64,000 nucleotides of DNA. It comes from Rhynchopus euleeides (taxonomy: Eukaryota; Euglenozoa; Diplonemea; Diplonemida; Diplonemidae). A program made the translations under genes and the position numbers. The stretch lies in assembly GCA_963210315.1 (NCBI GenBank), contig OY723316.1, positions 992,001-1,056,000 of the forward strand. The letters run 5' to 3'. This document shows, in pieces, positions 32,101-42,088 of the stretch. How positions within the stretch are numbered: the stretch's first letter is position 1; each line of letters begins with the position of its first letter. The notes below the pieces were generated by a model, which was not told where the DNA came from, searched no databases, and worked only from the letters and a program-made list of their open reading frames with translations.

Positions 32101-32494
32101 CAGCAGCAGCGGGTGCTGGGTTGCCGCGACAGCGGCTGCCGCCGCGGCCGCGGTGTCGGCGGGTGCCCCCGCCAAACCCATGCGCCTGGGTGTGGCGGAG
32201 GTGATGGCCGATTTGGCGGGCCTGGGCTTGGCAGACACAGCAGCGCCTGGGCTGGCGGGGTCGGCTGCGGCGCAGCCGCACAGGCCTGCTTCGGCACCCC
32301 CTGCATCTGGGTCGTGGTCGCGGCGCCGGATAGGTGGGGGGAGGTGCAGCCAGAGGGTCGCGGCCCCCCTCAGGCGGGGTGGTGGTGGTGGTGCCGGGGT
32401 TGGGGGGGCAGTGTGCCGCCCTGCCTTCGGTGGTGGTGGAGGTAGTGGTGTGTGTGCCGCGGATGGGTTCGCTGCGGAGGACTTGGTCCTGTGA
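26131..32494 (+). CDS. Cyclic-nucleotide-binding-domain protein with long low-complexity tail
   Basis: Two exons (26131-26883 and 27068-32494) join in phase 0 to give 2,059 residues. The first 560 residues hold cyclic-nucleotide-binding (CNB) folds. A degenerate one lies at about 130-245. The best spans about 290-395, with FFGEMSLWYNQPVTATVRA near 363, matching the phosphate-binding cassette FGE...R.A of kinase regulatory subunits. A degenerate third one lies at about 425-535, with SFFGYTCLL. It may sense cAMP or cGMP as a regulatory or scaffold protein; no kinase or channel domain is visible. From about residue 700 the protein is Gly/Ala/Pro/Ser-rich with homopolymer runs and a 35-residue tandem repeat. 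That tail stays open to the stop, but an unseen intron could shorten it. Confidence 0.75.
26884..27067 (+). other. Intron of the CNB gene, sharing sequence with the upstream region
   Basis: A 184-bp intron, GT at 26884 and AG at 27066-27067, phase 0. Removing it joins LFIQ to SEAFVSYLDQ in frame. About 80 bp inside it (26913-26992) nearly match 25873-25952, upstream of the start codon. The shared sequence includes CCAGTGTCTGCTGTCCGCAG. Confidence 0.75.
29451..29660 (+). repeat. Tandem 105-bp in-frame duplication in the CNB gene
   Basis: Two copies of a 105-bp unit, each encoding 35 residues that begin ADALPATPTSPTTPSGLRF and end in an AACRAAGA segment. The copies differ at only a few bases, so the duplication is recent and was kept in frame. 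Confidence 0.85.
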
Positions 32495-34005
32495 GGGGGT
32501 GGGGGTGGGAGGGGAGAAGGGAATCGCGGGTTGGTTGCTCTGATTAGTTGTTGTCCAGTTATTTTTCTGGGGAAAACCCGATGAAGAGGGAAGGGCACCA
32601 GCGGGTGTGCTTTCCAGCACCCCCCCTGTGCCTTGTTGTGAGGGAGGGGTAGGGGAGGGCGCTCTGTGTGTGTGTTTGTGTGTTTGCCACAGCAAACCGC
32701 ATCCCTGCCGGGATGCGATTCGCGTGACTCTTGTCGAAGCGTTCAAAGCCCGCGTTCGGGCAATGCCTATTGTGTGTCTAGAAACTATGACGCCTAGGGA
32801 TCTTCGCTCCTTCGTGAGCTTCCCGCCAGTCTCCCATCCTACAATCACCTTTCTCAAAACAGCGGCACCGCCCCCACCAGCACCCTGGAGAGCAGGTTCC
32901 CTGAACACGTGTGGAGCACAGAGGACTGATCCTCACCTGTGTGATCCGTGAACCTCAGCCCCATGGTGCTGGAGTGGAGCGGGTGCCTCGACCTCTTTTC
33001 GGGTTTTTTTCTATTTCTTTATTTTCTTTTGGGTGCGTCCACCAAAGAAAACGTGGCCACCCACTCGCAGAGGCTCCCGAAAGCTCCAGCATCAGCTCGA
33101 GGTTCATGGAGTAGATCGGTGTCTCCAGAAGAAGGGGATGTCCGGTCGAAGAAGACAAACGACGAAGACAACCACACAGGCCGCACAAAAAAAAACGTGT
33201 CTTCTGGATCCCCCGTACCCCGTCACCTCTGGTTCCCCCCAGCCAGTCCATGTCATGCGGGTGCATGTCTGACATGGCGAGAGGGGCTTCGACTGTCCGA
33301 GTCATCCAGCTCACTCACGCTGATAGTAGCTGCCCCCCTGTCAGAGGGTTCGAGCAGTGTGGCGCATGCTACCTCATGCCGGGTCCTCCACTGTACTATT
33401 TCTTCCACTCCCTCGCCCGAGGGGGAAACGGCCCCCCCCCTCCCCCCAGACACCTCTGATTTCACGGCGGGCTGATTTCCAGCGGTCGGTTGCCTCGCAA
33501 GACCACCTGCAAAAGCTGCCAGACAACATTGCTTTCTAGGAGGAGGGGGGGCCGGGTGCGGCTTCGCCCACCCTCTTGTCTTGTCTTGCCTTACTCCTCC
33601 TTTTGCTGGCTCGGCCCCTCATGCCGCACCGTGTGCCTCTTCCCGCCGTGTGGGATCAAAAGGGGAGCTTCGCACAAGCCCAGCTTCGCAGCAGTGCAGG
33701 CTGTGGGGTGCTTCCCGCTAACCCCACAACAGATGTGCACCGAGTGGGGTACCACAAATGATTTTTAGCCGACGCCGAACGACTCTCCCCCCTTCCCCCC
33801 CCCTCCTCCTCCCCCCGCCCCTTGCATGCCATGATGCGTGCTGCCGCATGCCCACCCGATACTCGCCGCTTTGTTGTGTCATCACCACCACCACCACCAA
33901 CACCCACCCCACCTCCAGAATGCATTTGAGCATCGCCATAGTCAGAGGAGACGCTGCCGGCACGCATTCGAGATAGAGACAAAGGGAGATTAGAAGACAG
34001 GCAAG
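32495..34005. other. Intergenic region between the CNB gene and eIF5
   Basis: I see no gene I can support. Overlapping frames on both strands at 32950-33470 have mixed composition and no recognisable domain. C-rich tracts at 33433 and 33790-33820 precede the eIF5 start. Confidence 0.4.
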
Positions 34006-35159
34006 ATGGATGACAGGCTGACAATCGACCCGGAGAAGCAGGACGACCGCTTCTACCGTTACAAGGTATGGCGTTGCATTCTCCTGGTGGTGGGGAGGGC
34101 AGCGGGGCGGGGGCGGGGTGGAACTTGTTGCTGTGAGCCACTGTGGCTCGTTTTGGGAGAGGGGGTGTAGTGACGGGGCGTGTGTCTTTGTTTTACGCTT
34201 CAGCATGCCACACCCCTTCCCCCCCGCCCCATCCTCAGATGCCTGCCGTCGTGACGAAGGTTGAGGGCAAGGGCAACGGCATTAAGACCGTGCTGCCGAA
34301 CATCGGCGATATCGCGACGCGGTGCTTGAACCGCAACCCGGAGTACCCTGTGAAGTACTTCGGGACGGACCTGGGCGCGACGACGAAGTGGAAGGATGAC
34401 AAGTGGATCATCATGGGAGAGCACGACCAGCCGAAGCTGCAGAAGTCGCTCTTCGGCTACATCAAGAAGTTCGTGCTGTGCCGGAAGTGCCGGAACCCGG
34501 AGACGAACACCTATCTCGACTCGCAGAAGAACGCGTTCATCCGGTGCGGCGCCTGCGGGAAGGACTCTTCGCTGGATATGGGCGAGAAGATCATCAACCT
34601 GCTTGTGAAGAATGAGAAGCAGATCTCGACCGACTCGAAGAGCAAGAAGTCGAAGAAGTCCTCCTCTGAGGACAAGGCGCCGGAGAACGACGAGGACTCC
34701 ATGGTGCGCTCCCTCGCCGCCTACATCGACGACAGCGACCCGCCCCCGGCGCCTTCTGAGCTGACCCTCAAGCTCAATGCCCTCAAGGCAGAGCACGGCC
34801 TGAAGAAGAAGGACCTTGTGAAGATCCTGTCCCGCGCCGTCTTCTGGGGTGTGGACACCTACGCCGAGAGGACGCGCATGTACACCCCGACGCTGAAGAA
34901 GTTTGTTTCCGACAGCACCGAGAAGTACCTCCTTGAGGCGGCCGAGATGCTCGTCTTCACCGATGCCTACGAAGCACCCGAGGCGGTGTTCCCTGCGGCG
35001 GTGCACCACCTGCTGCTCGTGGAGGTCGTGTCGCCTGAGGCCGTCCTGGATTGGTTCGAAGGGAAGCCGCACAAGGCTGACAAGGACCTCTCTGCCCGCA
35101 ACAAGCAGCTCTGCGGCGACATTGCGGCAGAGCTGGCGAAGGCTGTGGACGAGGCTTGA
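34006..35159 (+). CDS. EIF5: Translation initiation factor eIF5
   Basis: Two exons (34006-34065 and 34239-35159) give 326 residues. eIF5 is the GTPase-activating protein for eIF2 in the 43S/48S initiation complex. The start DRFYRYKMP contains the conserved Arg (residue 18) that serves as the GAP arginine finger in the family. VEGKGNGIKT and the zinc ribbon (Cys101, 104, 123, 126) follow. A Lys/Ser/Glu-rich linker spans about 150-180. The C-terminal half matches the W2 HEAT-like domain, with HHLLLVEVVSPEAVLDWFEG near its end. The acidic/aromatic tail found after the W2 domain in animal eIF5 is missing: the protein stops soon after, at AELAKAVDEA. The 20-residue first exon is needed because the Arg finger lies in it. 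Confidence 0.95.
34066..34238 (+). other. Intron of eIF5
   Basis: A 173-bp intron, GTATGG donor at 34066 and CTCAG acceptor ending at 34238, phase 0. Splicing places FYRYK directly before MPAVV, as in other eIF5 proteins. Confidence 0.9.
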
Positions 35160-37166
35160 CTGAGCGATGCCGGAGCCAACATCAATGTGTTTTCAACTTT
35201 GGACCCCCGTTCCCACCCTCCCCTTCCCCCTCGATGGTGCGGTGTGTTTCCCCCCCGGAAGTAAAAGGTGGATCGTTGTTTGTTGGTGTCGAGCCCAGGC
35301 AAACATGATATCCTCTCCCCGCCCCCTGCCGGTGTCATACGATAGCGGTTTGGTTGGGGTGGTTGGGGGTTTGGGCAACAGAATGCAACTCTCTCGACAC
35401 ACAAACAGCGACAGCGAGCTTTTGATTTTTTTGGTGACTTCCCCCCACACTCGCTCTGTGCGCTGCGTTGCTTTTGGCGGCCAACACATATCGCAAGCTT
35501 TATGTTGAATTTTGCCCATCAAAACCACCCGCCCATTGTGCATGCATGCTTTCACGACAACTTGAGCAAAAATAAATGAGTGTGAGTGAGTCTGAAGGAG
35601 AGCACGGTGTTCATACGAAGGTGGCAATCCTCCAAGAACCCCTGGGGGCCTTATACTATCACATATGCAAACGGGGAGGGGATGGGGGGTGCCTGTCGCT
35701 CTGTGCCACACTGCGTGTCAAACTGTGTCACTCCACAGCCTGTTCTGTGAGGCAGATCACCTTTTCTCACATTTTTATGCACTTCTGAGCCAAGGCACCT
35801 CAAGGGATACATCATCTCGTCTCCCACCCCCCCCCCTCTCTCTCTCTCACCATTCTTCTTTTCTTTTTGTGCAGCCCAGCCAAAGCCCTAGCCCGTAAAC
35901 TATGGCACAGGCCGGCACAAAGTTAAAATAGACTATGTATCGGTGCCGCAGGCAGGACGCTGAAAATGCCAACTTCTGAGCCAACAACGGCAGGCCCGCC
36001 TGCTGTGGAGCACCGCCAAAACCAAATTGCTCAAGAAGAAAGTTTGCCACGTGCCGTGCAGAACTCATTGGGGCATTCGTCTGCCAAACTGTGTCAGCAG
36101 GTCTCTTTTTTGTTGTGAGGCGGCTCACTTTTCTGCACTTCTGAGCGAGGGCCCCCCCATTGCGCCAGGAAGGTTGTGGCCGTCGACACCTCCCATGCAA
36201 CAATAGAAAGCAACCTCTCGATGCCAAACCCCAAGGCTGCCTTGCGGTTACCTCAGGCGCGGGATGCTCTGGCTGAGGGGGGAGCGAATGAGGTCATCAC
36301 CTGTATTTCACAGAGAGGGTGGTGCAGTGCGAGATCAGCTATCTTTTTTGACCAGTTACGGGCGACGAAGCGTAGCGAAGTCGTGAAGTAACGAAGGAAA
36401 TCGTACAACTGAAGCTTCATGTGGATCACCTTCATGCCATTTGCAGTGCCGGTTGCACAAGCAAAACAAAATAAACCCGGCAATCCTTTTTTTGTGAGGA
36501 ATAAGAGAAGGCGTTGTTTGTGCGCCTGGGGCAATGCTTTATTTCCATGACTCCTGAGAGCGTGAGCCCGGGGCGCAGAGAGGAGACGCAGCGAGCTGTG
36601 GGCGTAGGCAGACCCCTTTCCCCACCCGCCCCCGCCCCGCCGCTGCTCGATACCCTTTTGATCGGTTTTGGGGAAGCCCAGCGCAGAGGGTGCCCCAGTG
36701 TGTCTAGTGTTCTAATCTGGTGTTTTTTGTGACAAACGCAGCGTGCTCACGGAAAGCGTTCAGATCGAAAAAGGTTGCAGTGGGAACAATGTTTTCTTCC
36801 CCTACACTCCACGCCCCAACGTGACAGGTGACCAGAAGGTTTTGCACAAACAAAACAACAAATCCGGCAATCCCTTTTTTTATGCACATACCTGTGTGGT
36901 ACGGGAAATGCTACGAGGAACGCGATGGACTCGGGACTGCTGCTGGCCTCTCTTGCTATGGGTTACTTATGTTTCGTGATCCACCTGCTCCACCTCATTC
37001 TGCACTTCAGATGATTCAAGGAAGCGTCCAATGCAACACTCACATCATAGAGGCCAAGTGTTTCTCGTAGTATTTTTTGCTCCCATTTCTCCCAGCATCT
37101 CCGAGCATTGTTTTGCATGTCAAGCCCACACACCAACAGCACCAACACACGACCACCGGGTCAACA
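35160..37166. other. Intergenic region between eIF5 and the next gene
   Basis: No supported gene. It holds two copies of the GTCAAACTG repeat (35703-35800, 36072-36155), a partial copy of the GCGAAGTAACGAAGG repeat (36350-36440), and two copies of a repeat with ACAAACAAAACAACAAATCC or a close variant (36450-36490, 36830-36885). Confidence 0.5.
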
Positions 37167-40100
37167 ATGTCAGGCCCCGACAGGCAAAAGAAGAAAAATA
37201 AGGGCGGCTGGGCGACGGTGGCGGGGACGAGTACGAAGAAAATAAGTCCGCTCATTGTCCACTCAGGAGAGCACGGACTGGTGAACGTCACCGGCAGCAC
37301 AGAATATGGGCAGTTTCTGTGGGTGCCGAGGGTGTCCCCCGGCCTCAAATACACCACTGTGAGGAAGAACTTGCTTGACTTCGTAGGAAAGGGACTGTCT
37401 ATTGGGACCATACTGCCGTACCCCGTAGCGGTAAAATCCAAAGACGGGAAGGGCAACAATGACAGCCACGTTAGGATGGGTGCCGTGGTGTACCTCTACA
37501 AACCTGTCAAGCTGGACGACATTTACAAGGGCGTACGTGATAAATACGATTCCTTCTTCGAGTTGCCTACATTGAACCCAGAGCCAGAGAATGACTCAAT
37601 GTTCACAGATGAGACCTTCAAGGCGAGGGAGAATGTTGTGAAGAGGGAAGTGAAGCGTTGGGCCTGCTACGCCGACAAATCTGGTGACAGCGAACAAAGG
37701 GCGGTTGAGAAGAAATACGTCAGGAAATATATCATCCGGCGCATCATGCACGAGTGTTCTAGCTCCTCTGGTGGCCCGAGGAACCTGAGCGACTTCATCT
37801 CCAAAGGGGTGCTCGAATACCTCAACAGCGATGCCCAACGAGCCGCATTGATTCGCGAGGTGAAGGCCGAGGCAGGAGAAATTGTTGTTGAACGCTATCA
37901 CTACAAAGCTCCGAGCACTTCCGCTGGTGGTCACGACGAGATCATCCTGTTGTCCAACCCTGATCCTCAGAAGAATGGCGTGCGCTTCCAGCACAACTGC
38001 GGTGGCGGTGTGCCACCCAACCTCAACATCGTGATGACATCGCTGCAGCGCTGGCCTACCAAAGAAGTGTCCGTGGAGCCGGTCTTCTGCTCTCCCAGAC
38101 CCTCTCCGAAGAATGGGCAGGTTAAAGGGAACAAGTTCTTCCAAGCAGACCGCATTGAAGGGGTCAAGAAGGAGGGTAATATGCCGGTAAAGATGAGGGT
38201 GAAGGACAAGTCGTACAATGTGGAGGTGCGCGAGCCTCTGTCGACAGAGCTGATCAAAACACACAATTACGAAGGGCCGGCGGTCGGGTTGAATGTTGTC
38301 ACGCACTACAATTTCAACGAGGCCATCCCCACTGGAAAGTGCATTGACGGGTTGGAAGCGTCATTGATCCGCACGAGAAAACAGGCTGAGCGGTACAAAA
38401 CGATGATAGATGACTTAAGGAAGACTACGGGAGACGACGCGGGTGTGGCTTCGCGTGTTACGTTCATGAAGAGGCAGGCGTTCACTTTCACTTTTTCGCT
38501 CACTGCTGTCAAGTTCACGAACCCTCCGGTTGTGCGGCGAGAGGGGGTGACCTATGAGTCAAATGCCTACAACAAACAGAAATCCTCACACACACGGTGG
38601 ACTCCAGCGGGGGTAGGGTAACCCTTTTCGGGAGTTTCAACTAGGGGGAGTCCAACTCCCGCTAGCGGGAGTATAGACTCCCGCTAGCGGGAGTCTATAC
38701 TCCCGCTAGGGGGAGTCTGACTCCCCCTAGCGGGAGTCTTTTCACCTATTTTCACTCATTTTTCCCATGATACCTATGCAATGTGGCACTCGTCACTGAA
38801 GTACAGCCACACCAAACGAAACGGACGTTTCCACCCATCCCAGCTCGCAGACCTGATTCACAAAAATGGGGAAGACGACAACGAAGCCGGCAGCGAAGCC
38901 GGCGGCAAAGTCGATTAAGAAGAAGAAGAGCGCAGAGAGTCCCGAGGCTGCGGAGGCGACGAACATTGTGCATGATTTTTGCACGGCCTTCCCTGTTAAA
39001 AAAGGGGGCAGTGTGCTGACACTGGGATCCATTAGAAGGCTCCTAGCAACGGTGTTGAGCAAGGAGCTCCACCAGCACAGCACCCAGGTGGCCAACGCAA
39101 TCATCGCCATGTCTTCCCTGACATGGATAAGTTCGCTGTCAGGGAAGTCGCAACGATGCGGAAGGAGGGCGCTCTCCGTCATATACAAGGTGGAGGCGAA
39201 GTATGGCAAGGTGCAGGATACAAACGTGTCGTCGGGGGCAGCCTGAAGCCGCGAATGATCGCGACACGGGCGAACGGCTTGGCACCGTGGGTCTGGATAG
39301 ATGCTGGAGTTCGGCCGGGTGAAACCGGAAGTCGCAGCAAAATTTGCCCCCCCCAGATTTCTTCCTCAAACCCACCCGTGGGCTGATCCGGCCTTGCACG
39401 GTGGACTCCAGCGGGGGTAGGGTACCACTACCGGGTTTAACCCTTTTCGGGAGTCTCAACTAGGGGGAGTCCAACTCCCGCTAGCGGGAGTATAGATCAG
39501 CAGTGGGCAACAATGAGGCGATGCGGGGGGCGAGGGCACCGATGCTCACTGTGCGACATCCCAGAAGAACGCTGGTATCAACAGGTGCATCGATACCCGC
39601 ACCTGACTCTCTCTGAGATGAAAGAGGCTGGCTACCCCTCCCTCTTGGCAGGTGTGCTTCCCAATGCCCGCTACGTCACCCCAGCACTCCATGACTGCAA
39701 GGGGCTCGCCATGCGGCTGATCAGGGTACTGGATGACAGGGGTGGAGCTTGGGGGTTTTTTCGGGTCAGCTGACCTGATTTTCTGCAGGCCCTCACAAAA
39801 AATCAGGTCAGGGGTAAAAAGAAAAAAAAATATAGATTTTCGGGAAACCGGAAAAGTTGGCTCCTCGCCTTGGGGCCTCAAGGTGACCAGGAGGCGTTTC
39901 GTGAGCAAAGTGACCCCAGCGACATGAGCACAGGCCTCAAACAGTCACAATAGAGGACAAATGAAGCTGCCCAACCCGTACCGTGCAACAGACGTTTACT
40001 ACCGTGGCCTCCGGTGGCTGGGGGGCTCCGCCCCCCAGACCCCCCTGTGGCATGTGCCTGTCTTGTACCCAAGCCCTTTACATCAGGGAATCTCAGTATC

Positions 40101-42088
40101 CTCAGGAGGACGCAGCCAACTCACACAGAATCCGTACGCCCGCAAGTCACAGATGTTCACTACCGTGGCCTCCGGCGGCTGGGAGCTCCGCCTCCCAGAC
40201 CCCCCCTACGGCATGTGTTTGTCTTGTAACCAAGTCCTTGCGCGTCCGGGGCTGCATATCGGTTCCGGTACCTCGCGGGAGGCTGGGCCCGAGCACTGAT
40301 CTCTGAGACGAACCGGGGGGGAACCCATAAGAAAAAATTGGCTGACCCGATCTGACCCGATCCAGCCCGCAACCCCATATTTCAAGCTCCACCCCTGCTG
40401 GATGAGACAACAAAAAAATATTCGACAAGACCTGTACAAACCTTGCACTGAATGTGTCGCAGCATGGGACAGGTGCTCAGTTCCGGAAGGTCGTGCTTGC
40501 CTGTCACAGGACACACCTACAAGGGCTTGTTCCGCTACCTCTTTGTCTCCCTTGCAGACCTCATGCATTTCCGGTATGCAGACATCCCCTGGCGCTTCTG
40601 GGGATGCAAGGATGAGTCAGCCCGGATTCCCTTCTTGCGTGCTCGGATCTCAGGGCATATATTTCACTGGTTGATGGAGCATGCCGAAAAGGGATCAACG
40701 CGCAATGCCTACGTACACAGTCTCCATCATTGGTGGGCTCCAGAAGATGCAGTGCCTCTGCAGAACAACGACGAATTTGAAGAAGCAGAGAACGGACATC
40801 GCAAGAAAGATGCCGTTACAATCGCCAGCTCCGCAACTTACGAGAGAGATCTTGCGATGGCAGAAGAGAAGCGGCGCGCATCGGGCATGCCTTGGAAGGT
40901 TGCGCACCTGTCGCAGGACGGGATCCTCGGGTATAGAGAAGTCATCCTGTGTCCGTGTCTGCACACCCGACACGCTCATAGATTGGCTGTGTATGTTCTT
41001 TGCACACAGTTGACACAGCTGCAGAAGGGGTTTGTGCACTGCAACACACAGGACTTCGTTGAACCCATCAGCGCGCCCTACTTCCTGTTCCGGTTCCCCG
41101 AAGGACACCGCAAATTATCGCTCTGCTTGTGCAAAATGCCAATCCCGCTGGGGGCGACTTTCACACCATTCGTGTCATCCGAGGCGACTTTGAGCACGCT
41201 TGACCAACGCGCACAGCAGGAGGGGGATGACAGTTCTGACGAAGAAGATGAGGCCTGCAGGATGGCTTGTCTTGCCCAAGGTGTAACACAACTACGACAG
41301 GCGATGGCCGCACTTTGACACCTCAAATTCTAACCGCTCACCTCCGCAGGTGTAGCCGCTACCAGGAGGATAGGTAGGTAGTCCAGAGTCCGGGGAAACT
41401 GACAGAAGCAAAACAAGCCCCTCCCCATCCCTCTTCCACCATGATTTTACCCCCCACGCCAGTAGACTGTAACTATATCATGGGAAAAATGGATGAAAAT
41501 AGGTGAAAAGACTCCCGCTAGGGGGAGTCAGACTCCCCCTAGCGGGAGTATAGACTCCCGCTAGCGGGAGTCTGGACTCCCGCTAGCGGGAGTCTTTGAC
41601 ACCCGCTCAGACTCCCGCTCCCAGACTCCCGCTAGGGCCGCTGGAGTCCACCGTGCAGCAAGCTTGTTGATGCAATTGTTTTCGGCCTTGGCTGTGTCAG
41701 CATGGAAGAGGTACTGGCGAAGTACCACAACAAGCGCATCAAAGTACATGCAGTGGCCGGGCACTATTACAGCGTCCTGGAGAGTATGAATGCTTACTAC
41801 TCATCGTACGAAAAGAACGACGCCAACTCTCAGGTTTACGTGTACGTGAATGTTTCCCCAGCTTTTGAAACAACACCGATGAAGATACATTTCAGCAAGC
41901 TGTTTGTCAAAGGGGAACCCTTGGTGTCACACCCAGAGCGAACACAACGGAAGAACCCTCTCTGTGCCTTCTCGGCGATCAAAGATTCCAACGTGTTCAA
42001 AGTGCTTCGCATTTCGTCCGTCAGTGAATATGCAACGAGTGTGATCAAAAAAATCAACGCCACAGAGAAATCTTGCATCACTCCGTAG
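37167..42088 (+). CDS. Unknown 619-residue protein, split by a transposon intron
   Basis: Exon 1 is 37167-38596 and exon 2 is 41659-42088. Joined they give 620 codons with matching phase: exon 1 ends in two bases of an Arg codon and exon 2 supplies the third, reading SSHTR then KLVDAIVFGLGC. Both exons have even, non-repetitive composition and read as one soluble protein. No family is recognised. The start MSGPDRQKKK is basic and lies in a good ATG context (CAACAATGT). Without splicing, exon 1 would run eight codons into the element and stop. Exon 2 would start at the internal ATG at 41702, losing 14 residues of plausible protein. The intron is the whole 38597-41658 element. Confidence 0.7.
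38866..39246 (+). CDS. Basic Lys/Ala-rich frame inside the intron transposon
   Basis: A 126-residue frame starting MGKTTTKPAAKPAAKSIKKK, followed by a helix-rich stretch LTLGSIRRLLATVLSKELH. The basic tail plus short helical body is reminiscent of histone-like or other DNA-binding proteins, but I cannot assign a fold. Coding-like sequence seems to pass into the +1 frame after about 39120 (MDKFAVREVATM), so the gene may carry a frameshift or an intron. It lies within the left part of the transposon. Confidence 0.4.
   Translation: MGKTTTKPAAKPAAKSIKKKKSAESPEAAEATNIVHDFCTAFPVKKGGSVLTLGSIRRLLATVLSKELHQHSTQVANAIIAMSSLTWISSLSGKSQRCGRRALSVIYKVEAKYGKVQDTNVSSGAA
39513..39773 (+). CDS. Cys/His-containing frame inside the intron transposon
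   Basis: An 86-residue frame with a possible zinc-binding start (MRRCGGRGHRCSLC), followed by EERWYQQVHRYPHLTLSEM and ending near LHDCKGLAMRLIRVLDD. It reads as coding and then runs into repeat-like sequence. It could be a first exon of the transposon's own protein, with 40452-41318 as a later part, but two GC-hairpin repeats lie between them. Function unassigned. Confidence 0.35.
   Translation: MRRCGGRGHRCSLCDIPEERWYQQVHRYPHLTLSEMKEAGYPSLLAGVLPNARYVTPALHDCKGLAMRLIRVLDDRGGAWGFFRVS
39989..40207 (+). repeat. Two tandem GC-hairpin repeats
   Basis: Two direct copies (39989-40070 and 40151-40230), each with TACCGTGGCCTCCGG, then a GGGCTCCGCCC-type stem, then GACCCCCC and a GGCATGTG..TGTCTTGTA tail. 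The tail is shared by this pair only. In the second copy the stem has changed to GGGAGCTCCGCCTCCC, keeping pairing through compensating changes. Confidence 0.65.
40452..41318 (+). CDS. 288-residue unknown frame inside the intron transposon
   Basis: An open frame preceded by an in-frame stop and starting ATG at 40452. The composition is that of a normal globular protein (Trp, His and Cys well represented), with an acidic patch DDSSDEEDEA near the C-terminus. It is the largest frame of the element and the best candidate for its transposase or accessory protein, but no DDE/D, HUH or other catalytic pattern could be identified by eye. Confidence 0.5.
   Translation: MCRSMGQVLSSGRSCLPVTGHTYKGLFRYLFVSLADLMHFRYADIPWRFWGCKDESARIPFLRARISGHIFHWLMEHAEKGSTRNAYVHSLHHWWAPEDAVPLQNNDEFEEAENGHRKKDAVTIASSATYERDLAMAEEKRRASGMPWKVAHLSQDGILGYREVILCPCLHTRHAHRLAVYVLCTQLTQLQKGFVHCNTQDFVEPISAPYFLFRFPEGHRKLSLCLCKMPIPLGATFTPFVSSEATLSTLDQRAQQEGDDSSDEEDEACRMACLAQGVTQLRQAMAAL

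Larger units (their letters stand above)
38597..41658. mobile_element. 3.06-kb inverted-repeat transposon acting as an intron
   Basis: The terminal GTGGACTCCAGCGG at 38597 is mirrored by CCGCTGGAGTCCAC near 41640-41651. The inverted arms extend about 170 bp through palindromic GACTCCCGCTAGCGGGAGTC arrays and end in TTTTCACCTATTTTCA on the left and its complement on the right. The left end supplies GT and the right end supplies CAG at a frame-preserving junction. A second, partial left arm lies at 39395-39496 in the same orientation, so the element holds a nested or duplicated unit. Inside are frames at 38866-39246, 39513-39773 and 40452-41318, and two GC-hairpin repeats. No clear target duplication is seen. 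The superfamily is unknown. Confidence 0.8.

Noticed and set aside
30502-32908. Long minus-strand frames (up to about 590 codons) opposite the CNB gene tail
   Set aside because: They mirror the GC-rich low-complexity tail of the + strand gene and consist of Pro/Arg/His repeats; stop-free antisense frames are expected from such DNA.
32955-33465. Coding-like minus-strand pieces with EEIVQWRTRHEVACATLLEP and a possible GTGAGT donor
   Set aside because: Frames on both strands compete, no complete exon chain can be built, and no domain is recognisable.
39123-39386. Frame overlapping the basic protein, starting MDKFAVREV, as an independent gene
   Set aside because: Only its first part looks coding and it continues the frame at 38866 in another phase; more likely a frameshifted continuation.
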